Source: Rachicladosporium sp. CCFEE 5018 (lineage: Eukaryota; Ascomycota; Dothideomycetes; Cladosporiales; Cladosporiaceae). From it: 64,000 nt of DNA. The stretch covers positions 812,705 through 876,704 of the forward strand of contig KZ111155.1 in assembly GCA_002077045.2 (NCBI GenBank), given 5' to 3'. A model generated the notes under the pieces. That model ran no database searches. It was not told where the DNA came from and was given only the letters and a program-made list of their open reading frames with translations. Positions 1 through 10,141 of this stretch are shown piece after piece. Every line of letters begins with the position of its first letter. Within the stretch, counting starts at the first letter, position 1. Position numbers and translations under genes: made by a program.

Positions 1-42
1 GAGAACGACGTGATCGAGGGACTTCACTGCGAAGGTGGACAT
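1..42 (-). CDS. VOC/glyoxalase-family protein, 5' tip only
   Basis: Partial gene cut by the window edge. Reading minus from the ATG at 42 gives 14 residues, MSTFAVKSLDHVVL, which match the start of the complete paralogue at 60113-60654 except for one missing Ser-Thr/Ser step near the N terminus. The rest of the gene should lie just left of the window. The LDHVVL segment is the usual first strand of a VOC fold. Whether this copy is intact cannot be judged from here. Confidence 0.75.
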   Translation of the reverse strand, partial: MSTFAVKSLDHVVL

Positions 43-624
43 GGTTGATGACTTCCGTATGAGTGGACGAGCTGTATTCGCCAATGGATCTTTGTCTTGG
101 ATGACTAGAGTATCGAGTGTTAAGACGTAGGTTCACCAAAGTCCGAGGTACTTGCAAGTGAAGCGGGGAGCTCTATAATAGTTAGAATGTTGTGTGAAGC
201 AATGTATGTCTAGCATAGCGGACTACTTGTGTGCTTATTGCCTCACATGAGTAGTTGTCAACGCTTGACCTGACAACAGGACAGCACTTTCCACACCCGC
301 CACCACACACCGTCAACTTCCATCGACTGAATTCATATGAGCGTGCTCAGGTATCACTCGCCACCTCCGATTCTATGGAGGGTCGCTCATGAAGTTGCGC
401 CTGTTAGTACCCGAAGTCGTCCTCTTGTTCTCTCAGCATGGGTCGCTCCGAGCGGCCACCATTGCTTTTGTGCTCGCACAAGCGTTACAGCCCGGTGATT
501 CGACTTCGCAGCGTGGATGCTCTCTTCGGAAGTAGAACAACAGCGTAACTAGAGTAATGTAGTCGTGACACGATCACTCGGTCGCCGATGGTAGTAGATG
601 TAGCGCGCAGAAGCTCGCCTGAGC
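43..624. other. Spacer between VOC tip and cyclophilin H
   Basis: No coding sequence supported. It holds the promoter of the VOC copy and the 3' flank of the cyclophilin. It is recognisably related to 60655-61238 but much more diverged than the neighbouring exons. Confidence 0.6.
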
Positions 625-1214
625 TCACATCTCACCGCACTGCGAGATTGCCACGTCTTGCACAGGCTTCTCATCGCGCGTACGCACGTTCTCGATCTTC
701 CGCACAACGTCCATGCCGTCTATGACCTTGCCGAAAACGACGTGCTTACCATTGAGATGTGGCGCTGGCGCGGTCAGGATGAAGAACTGACATCCATTCG
801 TGTCTTTGCCCGAGTTCTGCAATCAAAGTCAGTGCACTGCATCTCTTTCCCAGATTGCATCTCGCGGAGATCACAACGTACCGCCATACTCAATAACCCC
901 GCCTCCTCATGCCTATACTTGAAGTTCTCATCCGCGAACTTGTTCACCCCGTAGATCGTCGCACTCCCCGTACCATCACCATTTATGAAGTCACCGCCTT
1001 GAATCATGAAGTCCTTAATCACGCGGTGGAATTTGCAGCCTTTGTAGCCTATGGGTCGCCCGAGATGGTTCTTCGTTTCGCCCGTGCAGAATTGACGGAA
1101 GTTCTCTGCAGTGCGTGGCACAGCGTCGGCGAAAAGCTGGATCTTGATGCGGCCGAGGGGTTCGCCGCCGAGGGCCGTGTCGAAGAAGACGATGGGGTTG
1201 TCTGTGGTGGCCAT
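625..1214 (-). CDS. PPIH: Cyclophilin H (PPIH-type peptidyl-prolyl isomerase), left copy
   Basis: Two exons, 882-1214 and 625-816, joined in phase 0 across a 65-bp intron (GTACGT...TTGCAG), give a 174-residue single-domain cyclophilin. The match to the snRNP cyclophilin H subfamily is strong: VFFD near the start, [15 protein letters not shown] with the catalytic Arg, and the subfamily ending ISQCGEM. In other eukaryotes this protein binds the U4/U6 snRNP and helps spliceosome assembly; that role is inferred here. The residue equivalent to the cyclosporin-contact Trp121 of human cyclophilin A is His (PHLNGKHVV). It differs from the right copy by an extra Thr after MAT and by FADENF for FPDENF. 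The gene lies 3' of VPS8 on the same strand. Confidence 0.93.
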
Positions 1215-1584
1215 GATCGTTGTTCAGGTGAGGGCCAATGGAAGTGGCGTGACGAGTGAAGGATCCTACGAGACGTTCAAACGATTAGTGATGGGTCCTA
1301 GGAGATCTGAGAGTAAGAGTGTACGATCGGTGAGATCGTAAAATATCTCCAATTTGAGCTCCGAAATGCTCGCGAAAATAAAATTGTACAAGCAGCATCT
1401 GAATTACAGTTTCAGTTCATTGACCTGACGGCAGTGGCCCGCGTGAGTGCAGGCGACGATTCAACAACGCCTTAGTATGAGTCCTCTCGAGCACTCAGAC
1501 TGCAATTGACGAGTGACGAGATTACGGCAGAAGACCATATGTGGACCCGAGATACGAGGTAAGAGCTGCCTCGTATTGAGGTAT
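1215..1584. other. Spacer between cyclophilin H and VPS8
   Basis: It contains the cyclophilin promoter and the VPS8 3' flank. No credible coding sequence seen. It aligns only patchily with 61826-62172. Confidence 0.6.
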
Positions 1585-4500
1585 CTATGGAATCGCTGCA
1601 ATACGCTGAACGCCATCTGTACACACTGGACACCGGTACACCCTGCCCTGAGGCGCCGCGCCAGTACCGTCCATCTTGTCCTCTAGACAAGCCCGATGGA
1701 ATACATGCCGACAAGCGAAGACCACGAGCGCCAGTCTCTTCGCATCATCATCGTCTTCATCTTTTCCCATCACTTCAACGGCTCTAGCCTTAGCTTTCCC
1801 CTGACTCCTGCTCCTGCCACTTCTCTCTCCATCCCTGGCCCTCCTCCCATCCACCCTCCCCTGCTCTCTCTTAACCCACTCATCATACACCGCCTCTCCC
1901 ACTCCGGTCCCCCAAGCCCGCTTCTTGCACATCTCACAAGCCTGCGTTCTTGGCCGCCAGCCTCGTTGTCGGAGCGCATGGGCATCAGTCATGTCCGTAA
2001 AAACGTCCGAACCCAGCAGGTCATCCGCCAATGTGAGCACATTCTGCTCAAAGGTGTAGGCGGCGAAGATGTCGGCCAGGACTTGGCGGAGGTCGGCTAG
2101 GGAGGAGGCTGAGGCAGCAGCGCGGGTGAGGAAGGCGCGGAGGATGCGCAGGAAGGTCTGTGGGTTGTGGACGGTGCGTTGTTGAGCGGTTGAAAAGCCG
2201 TTGGCGGGTGCGGTGGGCACTTTGGCGGGAACTGAGGTGGCTGCGAGGAGTGCTGTGAAGGTCTGTTGGACGTTGGTCCGCAATGAGGAGCGAAGAGAGT
2301 CGAAGTCTTGGGTAGAGTCATTGACGTCGGAAGCAGTATCTTGGGCGTGATGGGCTGCGGCTGTAACACTCTGCGTGAGCTGAACAACTGCGTCGATGAG
2401 ATTCAGCCATAGGTACTCGTCTAGATCGAGATCGCTCTCGTCAATGTCCCAAGTAGGATTCGTTCTCGGTCGAGGGGCTCGCTCTGCCCTGGCACTCTGG
2501 CCTTGACAAAGCCAGACGCCAACTTTGGTATACTTCTGAACGTCTTTGACCAGCTCGTCGGCTGTTTGATGCGTGCCACGGACGTCAGGGCTTTCCGAAG
2601 CCGCAGCGAGCAGGCTTACGAGTGCGTGCCGTTGGCTTTGCATATGCGTGATCAGCCGATCCATTGCGTCTCGAGCAAGACCATCGCGGGCTAGTAGCAC
2701 GACTGCGGCGTCAATCATGCCACCGCTTTCGATGGCTGGAAGCACTTGATCGAGGCGCAGGTCCCCCGATGGCAAGGATCCTACGTAGTCCGCAACGTGG
2801 TCTGGTTGGTGTGAGCACATAAGTTGCACATACAATTCCTGGAATGTTGACCTCACGGCGTCGGGCAGCGGAGTCTGAGACTTGGCTACTGTATCGCGGT
2901 GCAGCAGTGCGGGCTCGAGCAGTGCTCGCAGGTAGAGAAATTGCTGGTATGTGTTAGATAATGCTTCCACACAAGGCTGCAGGAGATCAGGCGCGGCTTT
3001 GGCCAGAGTAAGCGCTGTTCCCTCAGTGTTTATGTCTGCCAGTGACACTGCATGCTCTAGTATGATGCTTCTGACTGCCTGTCGCTGTTTCTGCGGTACT
3101 GTCGCGCTACTTTGCATGATTGAGGTAATGCAATCGAAGACACCCTGCTCATCATCTGGATCCTCGAAGTAGGCACTCAGCAGCTCGGGCCAAAGCTTTT
3201 GTCTACGATATACTGTCTTCAACACCTTGAAGTAACGAGCACCGCGCAGCAACTCGATCAATCCGCCCATGTCGGTCGGACTGAACGCTGACAGCAGATA
3301 CTCAACACTGAGCTGACAATCATCGCGAAGCTCGTCGGATGGCGGATCGCAGAGTCGTTGCAGCACACCACTTAGCAGCGCGCCGGACAGAATCAGCTGA
3401 GACGGATACTTGAATAAGCTTCGAGCGATAAACATGTCGAGGAAGACCGTATCATCGTATGCGAAGTCGCCTTTGTGCATGACATCAATCATAATCGAGA
3501 TAATGTGCTGCCTGGTCATTTTGAACCCCGAGCGTCGCTTTATGCCGTTCATCTGAGCTGAGCCGTTCATCCCGGTATCGTCGTCGGTGTCGTTTAAGAA
3601 TGAGTCCTCGAAAGCTTCGTTGAGCATACTAGTGAAGCTCGCGGCGTCGAAGCTCAAGAGTAGACTCAAGTACGGGAAAGCAGGCTCGTCGAGCTTCGAT
3701 GCAGTGGTGTGAAACACTGTAATGCTCCCAGCAGGCCACGCGACAGGCCTGCCCGAGAAGATGTACTCGTACAGATCAGCTTTCGCTTGCGCAGCCTCGC
3801 TGTCACTCATGTACTCGCCACTGGGGTACCATCGACTTGTCAGTGAGAACGCGAGGTATGGAAACGTCTTCATCGCCGCCTCGTAGAACGGGTCGTCAGA
3901 GAGGTCTGCGCCATCGCCGGCATTGATAATCGTCATGAGTTGCAGCATGTCGATTAGAGGGGTGACGAAGTCGTGCAAAGCTCGCGTCCATACGTAGATC
4001 AGCGCGTCGAACAGCTGATGTTGCCGGCAAAGCATTGTGATCTGGTCGAGATCGAAAGACGTGGGTTCAAGTCTACAAAGCAGCTCTTCCAAACGAGCGC
4101 TCTGATTTTCGGAGATGAAGTGGGAGACCACACTTTTGACGACCTCGGGAGGCAAGATCTTGATGTCTGCATCTAGGACCCACGGCTCGAGAGTCGTGAC
4201 GAAGACACCTTCTTCGCCGGCATCTTCGAAAGCGTCAAAGACTGTGCTGAACAGGTAGGCAGTCTCGTCCATCGTCACACAGGCATCGAAGCACACTTCG
4301 GCGAGATCTCGCAGTTGATCTTCGCGATCGATGTCATGCTGCGAGAACGTGTAATCTACTGAAGCAGCCAGCATTGCAATCAGTCGTTCCCGTACCATCT
4401 CGTGGCGTGTCGTAGCATGGTCTGGCAAACCAACGGTGACGCTGTTGGCAACGCCTCCGTAGTATTCGATCGCAAGGCGAATGGCTGCAACGTTGTCGCC

Positions 4501-6444
4501 GTGCTCCATCAGTGCCACTAGTCTGTCTGCCCAATTCGACAGTGTACCAACGGTGACATCGTTGAAGCCGAGGAGAAAAGTGCGACCTTTGTACGCTCGA
4601 AAGCTCATGTAGTACGCATCTGCCACCACACCATGCATAGATGTATCATCTGGATTCAGTCGCTCAACCACAGCATGTAGTTGTGCGGAGAACAGGTCTT
4701 GATGATAGACATGCCTGTCAAGTAGATCGATCGTATCGGTTACCTCAAGTCTGTTATCCTCCAGGATCAGCAGCCTTTGACTGATCGTAAGCACTCCCAA
4801 GACTGATCTTCCGAGCCACTGTACAGCAACGATAGCCTCCTCTGCGCGCCATGTGCCTCGTGTATGGAACGCGAGCTTCGGTGGCTTCTGCGGATCTGCC
4901 ACCTCGTCTTCATCAATCACTTCGACATCAAGCACAGTAAGCTGGTTCGACCAGCAGTACACAAGTTTGGTATCTGAGGACTGCTTCTTGTCGCTCCCAT
5001 CCGGATGCTTCAGCTTTACCGCAGGAAACCACGCGAGACACCCACTCAGCGTGCCATGAGGCGAGACATCCTTTGGTCGCGGCGCTTTGTACTGAGTCTG
5101 CGCTATCGGAGTGGTCGACACCAAGACGAGTAGATATGGCGTCAGCAGAGCCGTCAAGCCCATACTGTCTGTCGCTTGCTCGATGTTACCCAGCGGCAGA
5201 GGCGAGAATGCAAGCACGGAACTAGGTTTGCGGTTCTGCTCTTGCGTAGGATCGACTGTCGGGTATCTGCCCAGTAGTCGAGTACTCTTGATACTCCGCG
5301 CGACAGGCCCCAAGCCTCTTGTTGCTAGGTGCGAGAACGCCATGCCACCTGAGTCTGCTGACACAAGAGCCGTATGTCGGGTTCCCAGAAATCCCACATG
5401 CAGCACCGCGGAGTCAACCACATGGCCATCAGCGTGTTGTGCTTTATCGAGAGCATTCCTCTCGATCGGCGGGACCTGCAAAAACGGCCGCGCTGGCCGA
5501 CTGATCTCCCAAGTGAAGATAGCTCCATTAGCGTGCCCACTCGCAATGGTTGAGTAGTCTGATGATATCGCCAGAGAGGTCACGCTACCTGACTCCACGG
5601 CCTTAGTTCCTTGACCAATGATGATCTTGAGTGTCTGGTGGTAATCGAAGCCGAGGATGAGCCCCTTCGAAGTGCCGATTGCGATCAGTGCGGAGACAGC
5701 AAGACAAGTCGGCTTGCCGAAGTTACGCTTGCCTACCTCTGAGAAGGCTTGACCACTGAGCTTTCTCAGCTTGGTCCAGCGAATGACTTCCCACGGCGCC
5801 TGAGGATGTTCATCCGAGGCCGCCCCATCCTGTGAAGAGATCTGGGAGATCTGAGACGACAGAGAGACCTGTCTCGAGTGCGGAGACAGAAATGCTGGTG
5901 AGCTAGGCCGCGGCGATGGAGAGGGAGAAGCGGTGAAGCGGGACTCGAATCGCCTCTCGAAGGGCTGCAATGCCCCTGAAACAGATCTCGCTGGCGTTCT
6001 GCGTGCTGTGGGTGATCGTCGGCGATCAGACGAGAGCGCTTGCGAACCCTGGATTGATAACGTATCGTCTGGGATGGAGCCAGAGTCAATCGGGCTTGCG
6101 AGAGGCGTCCTCAAGACAGCTTCCGCCTCATCCGCCGGAAGATCGATCTCATCGCCATCTGGGGTCGCAGGCTGCCTATCGAACTCGATCTGCGGGACAT
6201 CGTCGATGCTTTCGAGCTCTGTCGTATCGTCCTGCCCCGGAGCAGTTTCCAAGTCCTCAGTACAAGACTCCGTTATCTCGACTGTGGGAAGCACATCGTT
6301 TTCAGGCGCTCCTTCCGCAGCACCTTCGTGCTCGATTGCTGGGTTGACCTCCACGGTTCGATCATCTCCAGTCCGCCTGGCCTCGTCTGCCTCCACATCT
6401 TTGTTGTATGCGCCCGCATCGCTACCGCTCGTAGACGAGCTCAT
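1585..6444 (-). CDS. VPS8: VPS8, CORVET tethering complex subunit
   Basis: One uninterrupted reading frame of 1619 residues, a usual length for fungal Vps8. The acidic, Ser-rich N-terminal 200 residues look disordered. A WD40-like propeller follows from about residue 240, with segments such as LILGFDYHQTL and TIASGHANGAIFTW. The middle is a long helical Vps8/clathrin-repeat-like region. A C-terminal RING-H2-like finger starts at CEMC and ends with C1578, H1580, H1583, C1586, C1605 and C1608; a roughly 50-residue basic insert splits it. Vps8 is the Rab5-binding subunit of CORVET, which tethers early endosomes in the endosome-to-vacuole route. The start at 6444 is the first ATG of the frame. 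A second copy, cut by the window end, lies at 62173-64000. Confidence 0.95.
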   Translation of the reverse strand: MSSSTSGSDAGAYNKDVEADEARRTGDDRTVEVNPAIEHEGAAEGAPENDVLPTVEITESCTEDLETAPGQDDTTELESIDDVPQIEFDRQPATPDGDEIDLPADEAEAVLRTPLASPIDSGSIPDDTLSIQGSQALSSDRRRSPTARRTPARSVSGALQPFERRFESRFTASPSPSPRPSSPAFLSPHSRQVSLSSQISQISSQDGAASDEHPQAPWEVIRWTKLRKLSGQAFSEVGKRNFGKPTCLAVSALIAIGTSKGLILGFDYHQTLKIIIGQGTKAVESGSVTSLAISSDYSTIASGHANGAIFTWEISRPARPFLQVPPIERNALDKAQHADGHVVDSAVLHVGFLGTRHTALVSADSGGMAFSHLATRGLGPVARSIKSTRLLGRYPTVDPTQEQNRKPSSVLAFSPLPLGNIEQATDSMGLTALLTPYLLVLVSTTPIAQTQYKAPRPKDVSPHGTLSGCLAWFPAVKLKHPDGSDKKQSSDTKLVYCWSNQLTVLDVEVIDEDEVADPQKPPKLAFHTRGTWRAEEAIVAVQWLGRSVLGVLTISQRLLILEDNRLEVTDTIDLLDRHVYHQDLFSAQLHAVVERLNPDDTSMHGVVADAYYMSFRAYKGRTFLLGFNDVTVGTLSNWADRLVALMEHGDNVAAIRLAIEYYGGVANSVTVGLPDHATTRHEMVRERLIAMLAASVDYTFSQHDIDREDQLRDLAEVCFDACVTMDETAYLFSTVFDAFEDAGEEGVFVTTLEPWVLDADIKILPPEVVKSVVSHFISENQSARLEELLCRLEPTSFDLDQITMLCRQHQLFDALIYVWTRALHDFVTPLIDMLQLMTIINAGDGADLSDDPFYEAAMKTFPYLAFSLTSRWYPSGEYMSDSEAAQAKADLYEYIFSGRPVAWPAGSITVFHTTASKLDEPAFPYLSLLLSFDAASFTSMLNEAFEDSFLNDTDDDTGMNGSAQMNGIKRRSGFKMTRQHIISIMIDVMHKGDFAYDDTVFLDMFIARSLFKYPSQLILSGALLSGVLQRLCDPPSDELRDDCQLSVEYLLSAFSPTDMGGLIELLRGARYFKVLKTVYRRQKLWPELLSAYFEDPDDEQGVFDCITSIMQSSATVPQKQRQAVRSIILEHAVSLADINTEGTALTLAKAAPDLLQPCVEALSNTYQQFLYLRALLEPALLHRDTVAKSQTPLPDAVRSTFQELYVQLMCSHQPDHVADYVGSLPSGDLRLDQVLPAIESGGMIDAAVVLLARDGLARDAMDRLITHMQSQRHALVSLLAAASESPDVRGTHQTADELVKDVQKYTKVGVWLCQGQSARAERAPRPRTNPTWDIDESDLDLDEYLWLNLIDAVVQLTQSVTAAAHHAQDTASDVNDSTQDFDSLRSSLRTNVQQTFTALLAATSVPAKVPTAPANGFSTAQQRTVHNPQTFLRILRAFLTRAAASASSLADLRQVLADIFAAYTFEQNVLTLADDLLGSDVFTDMTDAHALRQRGWRPRTQACEMCKKRAWGTGVGEAVYDEWVKREQGRVDGRRARDGERSGRSRSQGKAKARAVEVMGKDEDDDDAKRLALVVFACRHVFHRACLEDKMDGTGAAPQGRVYRCPVCTDGVQRIAAIP

Positions 6445-6825
6445 CGATCCCGAAGAGCTCCACTCATCGCTGCCAACAGTCTCGATGTAATGCGTCCGAG
6501 TCCCAGCGTCCGTGATCTCAACGCTATACAGTGCAGCTAGCCTTCAATTCGAGCTTTGGGAAGTATTATGGTTGCCTGGATGTTTCCGGCGGATACTAAA
6601 GTAGTAAGAGGTGCCGATTACCAGTGTGGTCCCTGAGATGTGGGAATTGGATAAATGTTGGCGGGATGCAACACACAGTGTAGGTAGCTGAGCATTTGTA
6701 GAGGCTACCACACATGCCTTGACCTGAGGATGGAGGTGTCTGGGGCTTGGCAAGCTCGACTTTACGATGCACAATGCAAGCATCACAACTCTGTTTCTAC
6801 AACACACCACATGATCCTCGGAACG
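6445..6825. other. Divergent promoter between VPS8 and the GPALPP gene
   Basis: A 381-bp spacer between divergent starts. The reading frame of the downstream gene stays open to 6730, but the conserved N terminus begins at the ATG at 6826. Nothing else is seen. Confidence 0.55.
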
Positions 6826-7717
6826 ATGTCGGGCATAGGTGCAGACCTTCCTCCTCATCTACTAGCCAAGCGAAAGAGGAAGCAAGAGGAGGAGGCTGCG
6901 AATCAGTCTACCATTTCATCCGGCGCAAACACGAAAGATGGCTCACCAATACCAGAGAAGCGGAGACGAGTCGTAGGGCCCGCACTACCGCCAGCACCAC
7001 TGGATGAGCGTCCCTCGGTTCCAGTGAGCGACAAGGACGATGATAGTGACGACGATGACGACGACGGCTTTGGGCCAGCATTGCCCAGCACTGCTGCATC
7101 GAATCACGGCAACGACCATGAGGATTCATCTACGTCCGCGAAAGCTCTGGAGAAAGACACTTCTGCAGCGAAGCCCAAGCGAGACGACTGGATGACCATG
7201 GCACCGGAGGCCGATGGTTTAGCACAGCGTATGGACCCATCACGACAACGAGCAAAAGGATTCAATACGAGTAAAGGTGCCAAAGCTCCGCCTGAGAAAG
7301 GCGTGGATGGCTCAATATGGCACGAGACGCCTGAGCAGAAGCGCAAACGACTGGAGAACGAGATGCTGGGGATCGCAGGACCTACACTTGGGAGTGTGGC
7401 GCCGACGGGGCCGAGGAAGATGGATCACGATGAGGAGGCCGCGAGGAAGATCAGGGAGCACAACGTGAGTCTATGGATCGTGTTCCAACTCTTGGGCAGC
7501 ATGCTAACAGATATCACAGGAGAAGACACGAGGTCCATCACTCATGGAGCAGCACAAGGTACGGCAGCCTGACAAAGCAGACGATGATCCCAGCAAGCGC
7601 AAATTCGATCGAGAGAAGGATATAGGGAGCGGCTTGCTTGGTCGTGCAGAGCGGAAAGACTTCTTGAACAAGGCGTCTGGCTTCTCGTCGAAGTTCTCCG
7701 GTGGTAGCTATCTATAG
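6826..7717 (+). CDS. GPALPP-motif / DUF3752 protein
   Basis: Two exons, 6826-7464 and 7520-7717, with a 55-bp intron (GTGAGT...TCACAG, branch GCTAAC), give 278 residues. The protein opens with MSGIGADLPPHLLAKRK, has two GPALP motifs (VVGPALPP and GFGPALPS) separated by an acidic run, and ends in the DUF3752 region with KFDREKDIG and KFSGGSYL. I chose 6826 over the in-frame ATG at 6730 because homologues begin with a short Met-Ser-Gly/Ser-Ile-Gly segment. Family members are small, highly charged and probably nuclear; the biochemical role is not established. A model that ignores the intron would end wrongly at 7572. Confidence 0.85.
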
Positions 7718-8274
7718 CAACTGTCGTATCATGTCGAAGCTTCAGCCGTTGCCTGTACGAAGGTGGTCTGTCCGCTACTCGGGGTTGCTGCCTTTCGGGT
7801 GTACACTGGATACCCAGCAACTCCAAAAAGAATGGCAGCCATCCAATTGCCTGTGAGTCTCTTCGCTTCGGGGAGGAGTTGTGCATTTCGTTGTTCGAAT
7901 AGATCTAGACCATGATTATGTTGACTTCGTGCACGTTCGCAAAACGATCTCGGAACCCGGATGTTCGGCTGCTCCCGAGATCCTCCAGCCGCTTCCCAGC
8001 AGCTGCCCGGCCATCGTAACCTGGAAGTCTGCATTGTTGACCTTTAAACTCTCCATTCTGTTGATCCCTCCTTGACGCCTTGACCTTCGCAACTCTCACC
8101 ACCCCCTTCCCGCCTATCGCAATTTTTTCCATTCCCACCTCTACGCCTGGACATCGACCCGTCGCTCGCTTCGTTTCATCCCTTGAAACACAGCACTCCC
8201 TCTATGCTGTGTTGATCTCCCTGCAACACCTTCCGATCTCCGCCACTTGCACACCACTTCACTAGCTCCTCACA
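7718..8274. other. Spacer with pyrimidine-rich promoter
   Basis: No supported gene. From about 8046 the plus strand becomes strongly C/T-rich up to the ATG at 8275, a common fungal core-promoter and 5' UTR feature. Confidence 0.55.
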
Positions 8275-8840
8275 ATGTCGCCTCCACTCTACGAACGTCA
8301 GAGCACCGGCCTCCCCGGCTTCGACACAAACAACAACATGAACAACCCTTCCGATGGCTACTACGACGACTGGTGGTGGAGTCCCGTAAGCACCTCCCTC
8401 CTGCCTCTCCCACTTCGGTCCACTAATACTTTTCACAGGCCGGCATGGCAGTCCGCTACGCAATAATAACCCTCATCTTCGCCCTCCTAGTCGGCTACTT
8501 CCTCGGCGGCTATCTGCACGCCAAACGCCGCGTCTCCAAAGGCCTGCCACCCCTAGCCTACCACCGCTGGATGGTCAACCGCCGCACATCCCGCTACGCC
8601 GCGCCGAGCCAGCAGTGGCATTCGCAACCGTACTACCAGAACGGTGGTAACCAAGGGTACAACGCTGGCAGCTACGGAATGCAGGGGTTCGCTCCGCCGC
8701 CGCCGGCGTATGAGGGTCATGTGGCGCCGCCGCCGGTTTATCAGCCGCCACAGGGAGGGAGCAAGGTGGCGGCGGATCAGAATTATGTGCCTGTGCAGAG
8801 GGCTGGGGAGAGCAGTGGAGGGGACGCGCCGCGCTTATAA
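8275..8840 (+). CDS. RCR family single-pass membrane protein
   Basis: Two exons, 8275-8385 and 8439-8840, with a 53-bp phase-0 intron (GTAAGC...TTCACAG), give 170 residues. A short acidic/aromatic N terminus (YYDDWWWS) is followed by one hydrophobic segment, about residues 43-60 (AIITLIFALLVGYFLGGY), then a basic stretch (HAKRRVSKGLPPL). The cytosolic tail is Tyr/Pro/Gln-rich with PPPPAYE and APPPVYQPP motifs. This layout fits the fungal RCR family (Congo-red resistance, chitin deposition). In yeast, RCR proteins sit in ER or endosomal membranes and use PY-type motifs to bind Rsp5-class ligases. That function is inferred from family resemblance. Confidence 0.78.
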
Positions 8841-9544
8841 ATCTGCAGCAGCGGAAATGGAGCTTGGCAATGGAAAGTTTGGACTGAGGTGCTCGAACGG
8901 AATTGCATTGCATAGGGTTTGGCATGGACTGGTATGGGCTGTTACTTGTTTGATGCGGCTCAGGGCGCTTACGTACGGGATATCGCACAAGCCAGGCGTG
9001 GCTGGAGAACAGCGAGCACACATTGGTAGACATGGCGTGCTTGAGGCAGCTTTACCCGTCGTTGCCTACTTCCATCTCACCTGGCGCGCGACGCTTCATT
9101 GGCCATGCCCCCGTATCCTTGTTTGCAGGCTTGAGGCAACCTCAACATCATGACACTCGTACGTAGTGACATGCCTCGGCTTGCCATCCTCATGCCCCAG
9201 TGGACACGTCTGGTACCGCCGACGCGGGCGAGCACGCATGTGCTACAAGTTCGTGGGGCCTACGACACCTTCGCCTAATCCTGCGCCGCCGACATTGTCG
9301 TAATAGCCAGCGGTCGATCACTCGGGTACTGACATTTCCGATCATGCAATCCCACGAGCAGGTCGTTGGAGCACAACCCAATCCGGGCAATATGACCGAT
9401 GTGCTTGCGACCCGGTCTGCATGGTTCTGATGACCAGACCCGCTTGCCGAATGTTCGGTGCATAGCGTGTCTGTGCACTACTGCAGGTACGTTCTTTACT
9501 TTTGACTCCTTCCCATCGCAGTAACGCCCTCCGTGCCTGCAGAT
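8841..9544. other. Convergent 3' spacer, RCR gene to CIA2
   Basis: A 704-bp spacer between two convergent genes. Only short unsupported reading frames are present; no RNA gene was recognised. Confidence 0.55.
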
Positions 9545-10141
9545 CTACTCGCAGGTTGCTAGCATGTTTCGAATGACGCCAACGAGCGTGCCGTTCTCCA
9601 TGGCGGCAGCCACGCGCTCCTTGTCCGCTAATTGCTTGTTTACGGCGTCCGCTGTGGTATGCGTGCCTTCTTTAAGCTGAACGTCGATTCTGAAGCGCGG
9701 TGGTAAAGCTTGCTCGAGGCGTACCCGCACTGCCAGACCGATGACCGTACCTAGTGAGCAATGTGCTGTAGTAGGCGTGAGGAGTACTGTGACAGTACTG
9801 AGACGTGAGGTTGATGATGCCGGACGGGTAATGAAGATGTCCGGGAGGTTCACTACGGCCAGGGACGCAAGTGAGGTTGGATGCTCGGGGTCTGAGATGG
9901 TGGAGATGAGGTCGTAGATTTCCTGCTCGTCGATCTCTTCACGTGGGTCGCTCTCCGAGTCTGAGTCGTCCGAGGCCTCTGGAGATGAGAGGTCTGTGGT
10001 GGCGTAATTCGGGTAGGCGTCTTGGGTCAAGGCGTCGAAGAGACTGGGGCGTTTGGCAGCGTGGGCGTCGCGCTGGCGGGTCGGGAGATCGGATGCATTG
10101 AGGATGGTGGGATTCGGATTGTCCTTATTGTCGGTGTCCAT
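9545..10141 (-). CDS. CIA2: CIA2 / MIP18 family, cytosolic Fe-S assembly factor
   Basis: Single exon, 198 residues. After a disordered acidic N terminus (about 65 residues, with a DSDSESDPREE run) comes the MIP18/FAM96 domain: EIYDLISTISDPEHP, then the strongly conserved HCS segment with its reactive Cys, PPRFRIDVQLKEGTH, and NKQLADKERVAAAMEN near the C terminus. In the family this protein joins Cia1 and Mms19 in the complex that delivers Fe-S clusters to cytosolic and nuclear enzymes, such as DNA polymerases and helicases. The start at 10141 is the first ATG and no intron is needed. Confidence 0.92.
   Translation of the reverse strand: MDTDNKDNPNPTILNASDLPTRQRDAHAAKRPSLFDALTQDAYPNYATTDLSSPEASDDSDSESDPREEIDEQEIYDLISTISDPEHPTSLASLAVVNLPDIFITRPASSTSRLSTVTVLLTPTTAHCSLGTVIGLAVRVRLEQALPPRFRIDVQLKEGTHTTADAVNKQLADKERVAAAMENGTLVGVIRNMLATCE

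Larger units (their letters stand above)
1..3412. repeat. Left copy of a duplicated VOC-PPIH-VPS8 block
   Basis: This stretch matches 60604-64000 in the same orientation and gene order. The offset is about 60,603 at the VOC gene and 60,588 throughout VPS8. Coding parts align almost without gaps; spacers and the cyclophilin intron align only in patches. The true borders lie outside the window on the left of this copy and on the right of the other. The copies are direct repeats about 60.6 kb apart with single-copy genes between them. Confidence 0.93.

Noticed and set aside
7729..8138. Minus ORFs between the GPALPP and RCR genes
   Set aside because: No domain, no splice continuity, and they overlap the pyrimidine-rich promoter.
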